From Clostridiales bacterium (lineage in GTDB: Bacteria > Bacillota > Clostridia > Lachnospirales > Lachnospiraceae): DNA of 6,830 nucleotides. The stretch spans positions 1 to 6,830 of the forward strand of contig JAJPYU010000174.1 in NCBI GenBank assembly GCA_021204765.1. The letters run 5' to 3'. Position numbers and translations under genes: made by a program. The notes under the pieces are model-generated. The model saw only the letters and a list, made by a program, of their open reading frames with translations. It was not told the DNA's origin and did not search any database. Below, in pieces: positions 1-6,157 of the stretch. Each line of letters opens with the position of its first letter. The first letter of the stretch is position 1.

Positions 1-33
1 CAATTTACCCTATATTTATACACAAAGCAGGTA

Positions 34-122
34 ATGCCAAGGCATTTACGGCAAAATATGAATACTACATAATTAAAGATATTTTCTGTTTTGCTGATGC
101 CCTGGCATTGCAGTGCCGGCAT
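34..122. promoter_or_regulatory. Three GGCAT dyads flanking the promoter, possible operators or leader hairpin
   Basis: Two matching dyads of form ATGCC-NN-GGCAT lie at 34-45 (spacer AA) and 97-108 (spacer CT), start to start 63 bp. A third, shorter dyad TGCCGGCA lies at 114-121 and continues into T122. The first touches the -35 box. The second and third lie downstream of the predicted start. In RNA the last two could fold together instead: ATGCC (97-101) pairs with GGCAT (118-122) and GGCA (104-107) with TGCC (114-117), leaving a CT bulge and a 6-base loop. The repeats are directly visible. A regulator-binding role is inference. Confidence 0.4.
45..73 (+). promoter_or_regulatory. Probable sigma-A promoter for the surface-protein gene
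   Basis: A TTTACG box (45-50) is followed after exactly 17 bases by CATAAT (68-73), each one or two changes from the TTGACA/TATAAT consensus. Transcription would begin near base 80, leaving a leader of about 97 bases before the ATG at 177. It is the best-spaced pair found by eye in the upstream 176 bases. The match comes from sequence alone, and the real start site is unknown. The 5' edge of the -35 box abuts a small dyad at 34-45. Confidence 0.5.
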
Positions 123-159
123 AAAAGAAAAAGTAAAAGTATATTTTAACCATTTTGAC

Positions 160-165
160 AAGGAG
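160..165 (+). promoter_or_regulatory. Ribosome binding site of the surface-protein gene
   Basis: AAGGAG is a strong Shine-Dalgarno sequence placed 11 bases before the ATG at 177. It decides the start. The in-frame GTG at 165 overlaps the site itself and cannot use it, and the in-frame ATG at 189 is 23 bases away, too far. Confidence 0.75.
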
Positions 166-176
166 TGCGGCTGACC

Positions 177-3100
177 ATGAAAAACAATATGTTAAAGAGG
201 ATAGTTCCCATAATCGTCATCATATGCATGGTGGTATCTCTGGGACAGACATCCATATCGGCCTCGGCAGATGATGGAGAACAGATTGCCGTGGCAGAGA
301 GCGTGGATGATGTTTATGTGTCCGGGGAGAGCGTGAATGAGAATGGCACTGAGGAAAGTACGACGGTTGATAGTGATCCCGGAGATGTACGGCAGGACAA
401 TTCTGATTACCCGACAGATGCAGATGGGAATGACGCATGTGTGGAAACCGGGTCTGATACTGATACAGAGAGCAGTGCGGATATTGAAAATGAGGACGAC
501 TGTCCCATTTGTGCGGTACAGGCTCTTATAGATGCCCTTCCCTCGGATGGGGCAGTGGCACAGATTGGTAATGAGACCTATGAGTCTGTTACATCAGCCA
601 TAGAGGCGGTGACAGACAACACCGAGACTACTGTCACTATGCTGGCGGATTCCACGGAAGACATCTCCATTTCTGCCGATCAGGATATTATCCTTGATTT
701 AAATGGAAATACATTGACCGGGACAGGCAGTGGCAGTGTCATCAGCGTTAGCGGTACATTTACCCTGGCGGATTCCGAAGGTTCCGGCAAGGTCACCGGA
801 GGCAGCGCCACAAATGGAGGCGGTGTCTACGTGGACGGCGGCAGCTTTACCATTACAGGAGGAAGCATTTCCGGAAATACAGCCGGCAGCTACGGAGCGG
901 GCATTTATATTACCGGAGGAACCCTTGCCATGACCGGCGGCTCCGTTTCAGACAATACAGCCACAAAATACGGCGGCGGCATATACGCCACGGGAAGCAC
1001 TATGACATTTTCCGGTGACAGCATCATATCCGGGAATACCGGTACCTACGGCGGCGGCATTTATGATAAGTCCGGCACTGTCAGCTTTTCCGGTAACTGC
1101 TCAATTGAGAACAATACCGGTACCTACGCAGGCGGCATCTATATGGAGTACAGTTCCTCATCGGACGGCACTGCCCTGAAATTTACAGACAGCTGCACTG
1201 TTTCGGGAAACACAGCCACGAGCAGCAACGCTGCCGGAGGCATCTTCTTTAAGGGAACCACCTTCACGGCCAACGGACTTTCGATTGAGAACAATACCAA
1301 CACAGGCACAGCGGGCGGGGCAGCATACGCAGGGGGATTGGCCTTATCCTCCGTGACAAATGCCACCCTGACGAATGTCACGATCAAGGGAAACACCAGT
1401 GCATACAGTACAGGCGGATTATACACTGCCAGCGTAAAATCCCTTATAATGACGGGATGCACGATTACAGAAAACGTGGGCGGCGGAAAGAGCAGTTCCG
1501 GTTCCGGTGCGGCTGCAATGTATCTGGGCGGAGCGGCAGCTGACGATGATTCCATAGTCTTTACAAATTGTACCATCAGTAAAAACAACGTGGGTGAAAG
1601 CTCTTATGGCAAAGTCGTATATCTGGGCACTTCAGGATCCTCCTCAACATATCTGGGGAAGGCGACATTTGACAATTGCCGGTTTACCGATAATGCAGCC
1701 GGATCAGTAAGTGCGAGCAAAACCGACAGTGTGATCTACGGAGGCATGTATGTCCAGCCGCACTTTAATAACTGCACGATAAGCGGCAATACCGCCGGTG
1801 ACAGCCTTATCGTATTTACCGGTTCAACGACAACCAGTTATTTTACAGGCTGTACTATCACGGAAAATGTCTGCGGTGGAGATGCCGGGGCAATAGAGGC
1901 TGTAGGCAATGTCAGCAATTCGTCAAATCCTGAATGTGAGGTGATATACCTGACTGATACAGTGATTACCGGTAATACGGGAAATCTCACCGGCGGTGTG
2001 TACGGTGCGATGGTCATGGAGGGAGGAGCGCTGTACGGCAATCATTCTACAGACGGCAGCGGTGCCAATGAGTGGAAGATAGACGGAAAATATGCCAGGG
2101 CAGAGAATATATATGTCTGCACCACAACCAATAAATACGCTTCCTCGTCGAATGCGGATACGGCAGTTTCCGTGACAGCGCCCTTTGCGGCGGATATGGC
2201 AGCTGAGGACTATAATTTTACTGATCCCGAACATATATGGTATGACCCGGGTAACAGCCTGGTATTTGACAGCGAATCCGTGGGGGAAACTGCCACAGCC
2301 ATGACATATGAGGTCTTTACAGCAGTGAGCAGTTCTGTTGACACTTATAATCTGATGGTGGGGACAGACCCGACCCGCATAGTTGCAGAGGTGGCCGATG
2401 CCGATGGAAACGTCATTACCGTAAACGGAGAAGAGGCGAAATTTGAGACTGTCGCAGACGCAATCAGCTGCATGTTGGCTCTGACAGATTACAGCAGTGA
2501 GAAATATGAGATCAGGCTGATAGCCGGAGAGAGCGACGGCAGCGGCAATATCATCCTGGAAGACATATCTGTTACAGACGGACAGGATATTGTGATAGAC
2601 CTGAACGGATGCACATTAAAGGATGTCAATGGTAATCCGGTGATTTCCGTGGAGTCAGGCGGGAAGCTGACCCTTAAAGGGGAAGATGACAGCTCATTTA
2701 TCAGCACCGGAGGAACAGACTATATCATTTCAAACAGCGGCACTCTTATCATATCCGCACCCATAACAGCTGAGACTGTTATAAATTACGGCAGCTTAAC
2801 CGACAGCGGCACGTTTACGGCGACGACCATAACGAATTCCGGCACTTTCACTGCTGAGGATACAGTGACGGCAACCACCGTCACAAATTCCGCCACCGGT
2901 ACCATGACTGTCGGAGGAGACACCCGGATAACCACCCTGACAAACGAGGGTACTTTAACCATAACCGGCGGATACAGGGTTGCCACTCTCAATAATTACG
3001 GTGCGCTGACTGTCAGCGGGACGATCCGCCTGGATAAAGTGATCCATTCAGGTACGTCATTTGTCATTACCGCCAACCCGACAGTTACTGCAGTTGAGCT

Positions 3101-5945
3101 TTCCGATGATTGCCATATCACTGCCACGGCGGATTATGAACCCTCATCTCTGGCTATCACTCTTTCCGGCAGTACATTAAGCAAGCTGAACACTTATGGC
3201 AATGAAGATACGGTGACTCTGATCGAGTTAGACAACGCAGGCAACAGTGATGCGGTATTTGCAGATGATATATTGGATGCCATTACCCTCTCCGGGGCAG
3301 GGGCATTGGTGACTATAAGTATGGACGATTATGGAAATATTATTGCAAGGACGACAATAGGTGAGTATATCGGTGTGTTTTTGAATGAGAATGCCAGTGG
3401 CTCAGATGGTTCCGGGACATATGACAATCCGGCGACTTCTCTTAATGCAGCTATAGAAAAGTTAAAGGAAATGTATAAGGCGTATGATGAGGATACGACC
3501 GGGGAAGTCCCCGAACCGGAAGGCATATTTGTCTTAAATATCATAGTGATTGATTCGGATGAATCCTGGGATGCCAGTCTCTTAAACGGTGAGGAGCAAG
3601 AGACGGACTATCCCCTGAATATCTGCCGATTCCCCACTTACACCGGAAACCTTATTGAAGTGAAAAGCGGTGCAACTCTTACCCTTTCAGATGTCACCAT
3701 AAACGGCATGGGCGGAAATATGCCCTCAGATGAAGCCACAGTGTCCACTCTCTCCACCGCGGGTACCAACGCTGCCCGGACTTCAGTTACGTCCACAGGC
3801 ACTCTGGTGCTGGTGGATGGCGGCGGCAGGCTGGTCATGAAAAAAGGCGCGGCTCTTGAGAACAATGTCAGGACAGCTGCATATGCCCAGTACGGCGGAG
3901 CGGTGGACATAGAGGATGGCGGTACAATGGTGATGAAAGGCGGCGAGATCAGCTACTGCTCGACATACTGGGGCGGCGGCGTTGGTTTAAGCGGCGGTGC
4001 GGAATTCATTATGAGAGGCGGCACGATTTCCCATAATACTGCCACAGAATGCGGCGGAGGCGTAAATGCTTACTATGGTGCCACTGTAAATATGAGCGGC
4101 GGAAGTATTTCATACAATGAGGTATTGAAGTCAGATACTAATGGCGGGATCGGAGGCGGGATCTGTCTCGGGGCTGAGATAATCACCAATAGCGTCACAA
4201 GCGGAGCTGCATTCACCATGACCGGTGGCAGCATCACTCACAATATTTCCTATAACAGGGGAGGCGGAATATATGTGCAGGACTGCTGTACGGCTGTAAT
4301 CTCAGCAGGTGACATTTCATATAATGAGGCTCTGGGAAGCTCTTACAGCGGAGGCGGCATATATGTCAACGGCTCCCGAACGGTGGGAAGTATTATAAAT
4401 CAGACCACTTATGAATATGGCGCTCTTTATATCAAAAATGTACTGATCACCGGAAACAGCGTTACAGGTGTGACTGCCGGGGATTCTGTCTTTGGCAATG
4501 GCGGGGGAATCGCGGGATGCAACACTTCATCCGTATATATTTACGAGGACGATGGGGCTGTGATCTACGGAAACACCGCTAACAGCGGCAGTGAGATAAA
4601 TATAGGGGATTCCTCGAATACAACAGGCAGCGGGACACCCGCATACTATATCACATCATACCTGCCGAACGGCACTCCCTACAACTGGACTGATGATAAC
4701 GGCAATACGGTATCGACGAGCACCCTGCAGGGCGGATCCAGGGAGGTGGATCTGGACAATGCCATAACAGCCGATGACTGTGCTGGCTGCACAACTTATG
4801 TGACCATCACAAACAACACTGCCCTGCAATACGGCGGAGGCATAGCCACAAACGGATATGTACAGATCGGCGATCCAGGCATGGATATCAGCGTGGAGAA
4901 AGAATGGATAGATAACGATGATGCCGGTGAGCTGAGGCCGGACACCATCCGGATCTGCCTGATGAGAAAGGCAGGGGAAGACGGCGAATATGTCACAACG
5001 CAAAACTATTATGATCTGACAGAGGCCAACGGCTGGAGCTGTACTCTAGAGAATCTGGCGGAATATGACAGTGAAGGCAATCTGTATTACTATACCGTGA
5101 AAGAGACGGATACGGACGGCAATCCTCTGGATAATTATACATATGAGGCAACAGTTGTCTCATATAATGATGACGCGGATGCTATCTCTTTGAAAAACAC
5201 CCTTGTAAAAGATATCGATGTCACCAAAAAATGGGTGGATGAGGATAATAAAGACCAGTCGAGACCGGAAACGGTTACCGTTGAGCTGCTGCAGGATGAG
5301 GCTGAGACCGGAAAGTCTGTTGAGCTTTCAGAAAGCAGCGACTGGAAAGGAAGCTTTACGGATCTCCCTGTATATAAGAAGACGGAAGCTGAGGATCCTG
5401 TCACCGGTGAAGCAACGGTGACATACAGTGAAATTAATTACACTGTCAGGGAGAACTCTGTCACCGGATACACCGCTGAAATTTCCGGGAATGCTGAGGA
5501 GGGCTACACAGTGACCAACACCCATATACCGGAAGAATCCAATAATACGGATAATCCCGGGGAGCCGGAAAACCCGGGGGAGCCGGAAACTCCGGACGAT
5601 AACAATACGGGTGGTGATATTTCTGTCGGTACCCAGCCCGGGACCCCGGATGATAATACAGACGAAGACAACATGGATAAGAATCCCGGCGGATCAAAGG
5701 AAAATGAAGATGTAGATGTAGATGAACGCGATTATTATGATCCTGCAGAAGAAGAACTCGCTATTGAAGTTTCCGTGAGTAATGGGGAAAACGACAGCAC
5801 TGGCACGGAGACTATTGAGTCCGCTTCTTCCAGCAATAATACCGGTGACACTAACCGTGTTGGGATGTATGCCGGAATAATCATCGTTGTGGCTGCGGCA
5901 GCAGTGGCTGAGGAGATTACCCGCCGCAGGAAGAAGAAAGCCTAG
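177..5945 (+). CDS. Very large secreted beta-helix/Cna-B surface protein, probable adhesin
   Basis: This encodes a 1922-residue protein, numbered from the ATG at 177. Residues 1-31 are a Sec signal peptide (KR, hydrophobic IVPIIVIICMVV, cleavage after ASA). An acidic linker follows, with CPIC at 109-112. A cap-like module (134-206, DIILDLNGNTLTG) leads into a first beta-helix (about 203-636) with many SGNT...YGGGIY coils, resembling polymorphic-membrane-protein repeats. A related cap (756-836, DIVIDLNGCTLKD) precedes a 17-residue solenoid (867-971). GSDGSGTYDNPATSLNAAI (near 1075-1093) opens a third module and a beta-helix with GGGI coils (about 1159-1558). Two Cna-B domains, a Pro/Asp/Glu-rich spacer, a hydrophobic span (1896-1911) and RRRKKKA follow. 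The expected role is adhesion or binding at the cell surface; no ligand or catalytic residues can be recognised. It appears monocistronic, with its own promoter and terminator. A canonical LPXTG is missing. Confidence 0.93.
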   Translation: MKNNMLKRIVPIIVIICMVVSLGQTSISASADDGEQIAVAESVDDVYVSGESVNENGTEESTTVDSDPGDVRQDNSDYPTDADGNDACVETGSDTDTESSADIENEDDCPICAVQALIDALPSDGAVAQIGNETYESVTSAIEAVTDNTETTVTMLADSTEDISISADQDIILDLNGNTLTGTGSGSVISVSGTFTLADSEGSGKVTGGSATNGGGVYVDGGSFTITGGSISGNTAGSYGAGIYITGGTLAMTGGSVSDNTATKYGGGIYATGSTMTFSGDSIISGNTGTYGGGIYDKSGTVSFSGNCSIENNTGTYAGGIYMEYSSSSDGTALKFTDSCTVSGNTATSSNAAGGIFFKGTTFTANGLSIENNTNTGTAGGAAYAGGLALSSVTNATLTNVTIKGNTSAYSTGGLYTASVKSLIMTGCTITENVGGGKSSSGSGAAAMYLGGAAADDDSIVFTNCTISKNNVGESSYGKVVYLGTSGSSSTYLGKATFDNCRFTDNAAGSVSASKTDSVIYGGMYVQPHFNNCTISGNTAGDSLIVFTGSTTTSYFTGCTITENVCGGDAGAIEAVGNVSNSSNPECEVIYLTDTVITGNTGNLTGGVYGAMVMEGGALYGNHSTDGSGANEWKIDGKYARAENIYVCTTTNKYASSSNADTAVSVTAPFAADMAAEDYNFTDPEHIWYDPGNSLVFDSESVGETATAMTYEVFTAVSSSVDTYNLMVGTDPTRIVAEVADADGNVITVNGEEAKFETVADAISCMLALTDYSSEKYEIRLIAGESDGSGNIILEDISVTDGQDIVIDLNGCTLKDVNGNPVISVESGGKLTLKGEDDSSFISTGGTDYIISNSGTLIISAPITAETVINYGSLTDSGTFTATTITNSGTFTAEDTVTATTVTNSATGTMTVGGDTRITTLTNEGTLTITGGYRVATLNNYGALTVSGTIRLDKVIHSGTSFVITANPTVTAVELSDDCHITATADYEPSSLAITLSGSTLSKLNTYGNEDTVTLIELDNAGNSDAVFADDILDAITLSGAGALVTISMDDYGNIIARTTIGEYIGVFLNENASGSDGSGTYDNPATSLNAAIEKLKEMYKAYDEDTTGEVPEPEGIFVLNIIVIDSDESWDASLLNGEEQETDYPLNICRFPTYTGNLIEVKSGATLTLSDVTINGMGGNMPSDEATVSTLSTAGTNAARTSVTSTGTLVLVDGGGRLVMKKGAALENNVRTAAYAQYGGAVDIEDGGTMVMKGGEISYCSTYWGGGVGLSGGAEFIMRGGTISHNTATECGGGVNAYYGATVNMSGGSISYNEVLKSDTNGGIGGGICLGAEIITNSVTSGAAFTMTGGSITHNISYNRGGGIYVQDCCTAVISAGDISYNEALGSSYSGGGIYVNGSRTVGSIINQTTYEYGALYIKNVLITGNSVTGVTAGDSVFGNGGGIAGCNTSSVYIYEDDGAVIYGNTANSGSEINIGDSSNTTGSGTPAYYITSYLPNGTPYNWTDDNGNTVSTSTLQGGSREVDLDNAITADDCAGCTTYVTITNNTALQYGGGIATNGYVQIGDPGMDISVEKEWIDNDDAGELRPDTIRICLMRKAGEDGEYVTTQNYYDLTEANGWSCTLENLAEYDSEGNLYYYTVKETDTDGNPLDNYTYEATVVSYNDDADAISLKNTLVKDIDVTKKWVDEDNKDQSRPETVTVELLQDEAETGKSVELSESSDWKGSFTDLPVYKKTEAEDPVTGEATVTYSEINYTVRENSVTGYTAEISGNAEEGYTVTNTHIPEESNNTDNPGEPENPGEPETPDDNNTGGDISVGTQPGTPDDNTDEDNMDKNPGGSKENEDVDVDERDYYDPAEEELAIEVSVSNGENDSTGTETIESASSSNNTGDTNRVGMYAGIIIVVAAAAVAEEITRRRKKKA
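783..2084 (+). repeat. First beta-helix: degenerate GGxI / SGNT coil repeats
   Basis: About 430 residues (203-636) are built of coils of roughly 20-37 residues. Each carries a turn such as ISGNT, VSDNT or IENNT, followed by a glycine-rich YGGGIY-type turn. Examples in order: ISGNTAGSYGAGIY, VSDNTATKYGGGIY, ISGNTGTYGGGIY, IENNTGTYAGGIY. The pattern matches the GGxI and FxxN motifs of polymorphic-membrane-protein-like repeats, which fold as right-handed beta-helices. No beta-barrel autotransporter domain follows, so this is the Gram-positive, wall-attached use of the fold. Coils become longer and less regular toward the end of the block. Confidence 0.8.
1035..1128 (+). repeat. 16-bp exact direct repeat within adjacent beta-helix coils
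   Basis: AATACCGGTACCTACG occurs at 1035-1050 and again at 1113-1128, 78 bp (26 codons) apart, both encoding NTGTY in the same frame. A separate 15-base exact repeat, ATTGAGAACAATACC, occurs at 1104-1118 and 1284-1298, 180 bp apart. The nucleotide identity, including silent positions, suggests fairly recent coil duplication or gene conversion. Confidence 0.75.
2775..3089 (+). repeat. Six 17-19-residue solenoid repeats (Thr-rich)
   Basis: Residues 867-971 divide into six units of 17-19 residues: TVINYGSLTDSGTFTAT, TITNSGTFTAEDTVTAT, TVTNSATGTMTVGGDTRIT, TLTNEGTLTITGGYRVA, TLNNYGALTVSGTIRLD and KVIHSGTSFVITANPTVT. The shared pattern is [TK]-[VIL]-x-[NH]-x-[GA], then alternating Thr and hydrophobic residues, as expected for short beta-solenoid coils. 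This differs in period and motif from the GGGI coils on either side. The repeats are diverged at DNA level, so this is an old module. Confidence 0.75.
3651..4850 (+). repeat. C-terminal beta-helix: GGTIS..N...GGGI coils
   Basis: Residues about 1159-1558 hold a second block of coils of the same broad type as the first. Examples: GGEISYCSTYWGGGV, GGTISHNTATECGGGV, GGSISYNEVL with GGGIC, GGSITHNISYNRGGGIY, and AGDISYNEALGSSYSGGGIY. A final ITNNTALQYGGGIAT coil lies directly before the first Cna-B domain. Aromatic ISYN and ITHN turns replace the SGNT turns of the first block, so the two helices have diverged or were acquired separately. The block is preceded by GSDGSGTYDNPATSLNAAI, which resembles the opening segment of pectate-lyase-like beta-helix proteins. 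Confidence 0.75.
4884..5525 (+). other. Two tandem Cna-B stalk domains
   Basis: Domain 1 (residues 1570-1676) starts DISVEKEWIDNDD, passes RPDTIRICLM and YYYTVKETD, and ends ISLKNTL. Domain 2 (1679-1783) starts DIDVTKKWVDEDN, passes RPETVTVELLQ and INYTVREN, and ends YTVTNTH. This is the standard Cna-B layout. In this family a Lys of the first strand and an Asn of the last strand can form a self-made isopeptide bond with help from a Glu. Here the candidates are K1575/E1643/N1674 and K1684/E1759/N1781. The role would be a rigid stalk lifting the beta-helices off the wall. Bond formation is inferred from the family. Confidence 0.85.
5553..5588 (+). repeat. 18-bp tandem repeat, two copies, encoding NPGEPE x2
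   Basis: The units at 5553-5570 and 5571-5588 differ at a single base and encode NPGEPE twice. They lie in the Pro/Asp/Glu-rich spacer between the Cna-B stalk and the anchor. Such wall-spanning spacers often vary in length by slippage. Confidence 0.7.
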
Positions 5946-5988
5946 AGCATATATTAGTGCCGGGCCTTAAAATTTAAATTTTTTTCAT

Positions 5989-6018
5989 CCGGCGGGGAGT
6001 CAAATAACTTCCCGCCGG
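5989..6018 (+). terminator. Probable intrinsic terminator after the surface-protein gene
   Basis: A 12-bp stem pairs 5989-6000 with 6007-6018, including one G-T pair, around the 6-base loop CAAATA. The outer eight pairs (CCGGCGGG/CCCGCCGG) are all G-C. The trailing strand reads TTAATATG, a weak U-tract, so efficiency is uncertain. It begins 44 bases after the stop codon and ends before the ATPase promoter, separating two transcription units. An AT palindrome (AAAATTTAAATTTT, 5969-5982) lies just before it. Confidence 0.7.
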
Positions 6019-6046
6019 TTAATATGACAACATAATTGATTTCTGC

Positions 6047-6075
6047 TTGACGTCACCGATCAGATGAGTTACAAT
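6047..6075 (+). promoter_or_regulatory. Strong sigma-A-type promoter of the ATPase gene
   Basis: TTGACG (6047-6052) and TACAAT (6070-6075) are each one base from consensus and separated by exactly 17 bases. Transcription would start near 6081-6083, inside the first repeat of the 15-bp array. The last two bases of the -10 box already belong to that repeat unit. A protein bound to the array would therefore be expected to block this promoter. Confidence 0.75.
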
Positions 6076-6129
6076 TTAGTAAATCGTTAATTAGTAAATC
6101 GTAATTTAGTAAATCATGATTTACTAAAT
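6074..6129. repeat. Array of four 11-bp dyads at exact 15-bp spacing, operator-like
   Basis: The units are ATTTAGTAAAT (6074-6084), AATTAGTAAAT (6089-6099), ATTTAGTAAAT (6104-6114) and ATTTACTAAAT (6119-6129). Centres are at 6079, 6094, 6109 and 6124. Each unit is a near-perfect palindrome around a central G or C. The first three are in direct orientation (followed by C) and the fourth is inverted. Units 3 and 4 together make a perfect 28-bp palindrome (6103-6130). Units 1 and 4 extend into an outer inverted repeat, 6065-6085 against 6118-6138, with 20 of 21 bases matching. The array fills the space from the -10 box to just before the ribosome binding site. The layout suggests cooperative binding by a dimeric protein, possibly the downstream product itself. 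That role is inference. Confidence 0.85.
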
Positions 6130-6145
6130 TGCAACTCACTTTTTT

Positions 6146-6151
6146 GGGAGG
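6146..6151 (+). promoter_or_regulatory. Ribosome binding site of the ATPase gene
   Basis: GGGAGG, within GGGAGGAG, lies 6 bases before the ATG at 6158 and is a strong Shine-Dalgarno sequence. If the RNA hairpin of 6103-6130 forms, it leaves this site free about 15 bases downstream. Confidence 0.75.
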
Positions 6152-6157
6152 AGAGCA

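Noticed and set aside
155..160. Perfect -35-like TTGACA directly before the ribosome binding site
   Set aside because: With 16-18 base spacing the -10 box would fall inside the first codons, with no TATAAT-like sequence there. Such a transcript would also lack the ribosome binding site.
165..176. In-frame GTG at 165 as the start of the surface protein (four extra residues)
   Set aside because: The GTG overlaps the AAGGAG ribosome binding site (160-165), which is placed for the ATG at 177. The signal peptide also begins naturally at MKNNMLKR.
1139..1588. 149-codon open frame on the reverse strand inside the adhesin
   Set aside because: It mirrors the biased, repeat-rich codons of the + strand gene, has Pro/Val-rich composition and resembles no family I recognise. 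The same applies to the shorter antisense frames at 1923-2234 and 4656-5003.
783..2084. Autotransporter or chlamydial Pmp protein of a Gram-negative
   Set aside because: The GGxI/FxxN-like coils fit, but there is no C-terminal beta-barrel. The protein ends in Cna-B domains and a hydrophobic span with a basic tail, as in Gram-positive bacteria.
6048..6055. 8-bp palindrome TGACGTCA over the -35 box
   Set aside because: A single 8-bp palindrome is likely by chance and is explained by the -35 element.
6065..6138. CRISPR array or plasmid-type iteron origin
   Set aside because: Units are only 11 bp with 4-bp gaps, so there are no spacers of CRISPR length. No cas or replication-initiator gene is visible. 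The position between the -10 box and the ribosome binding site fits an operator better.
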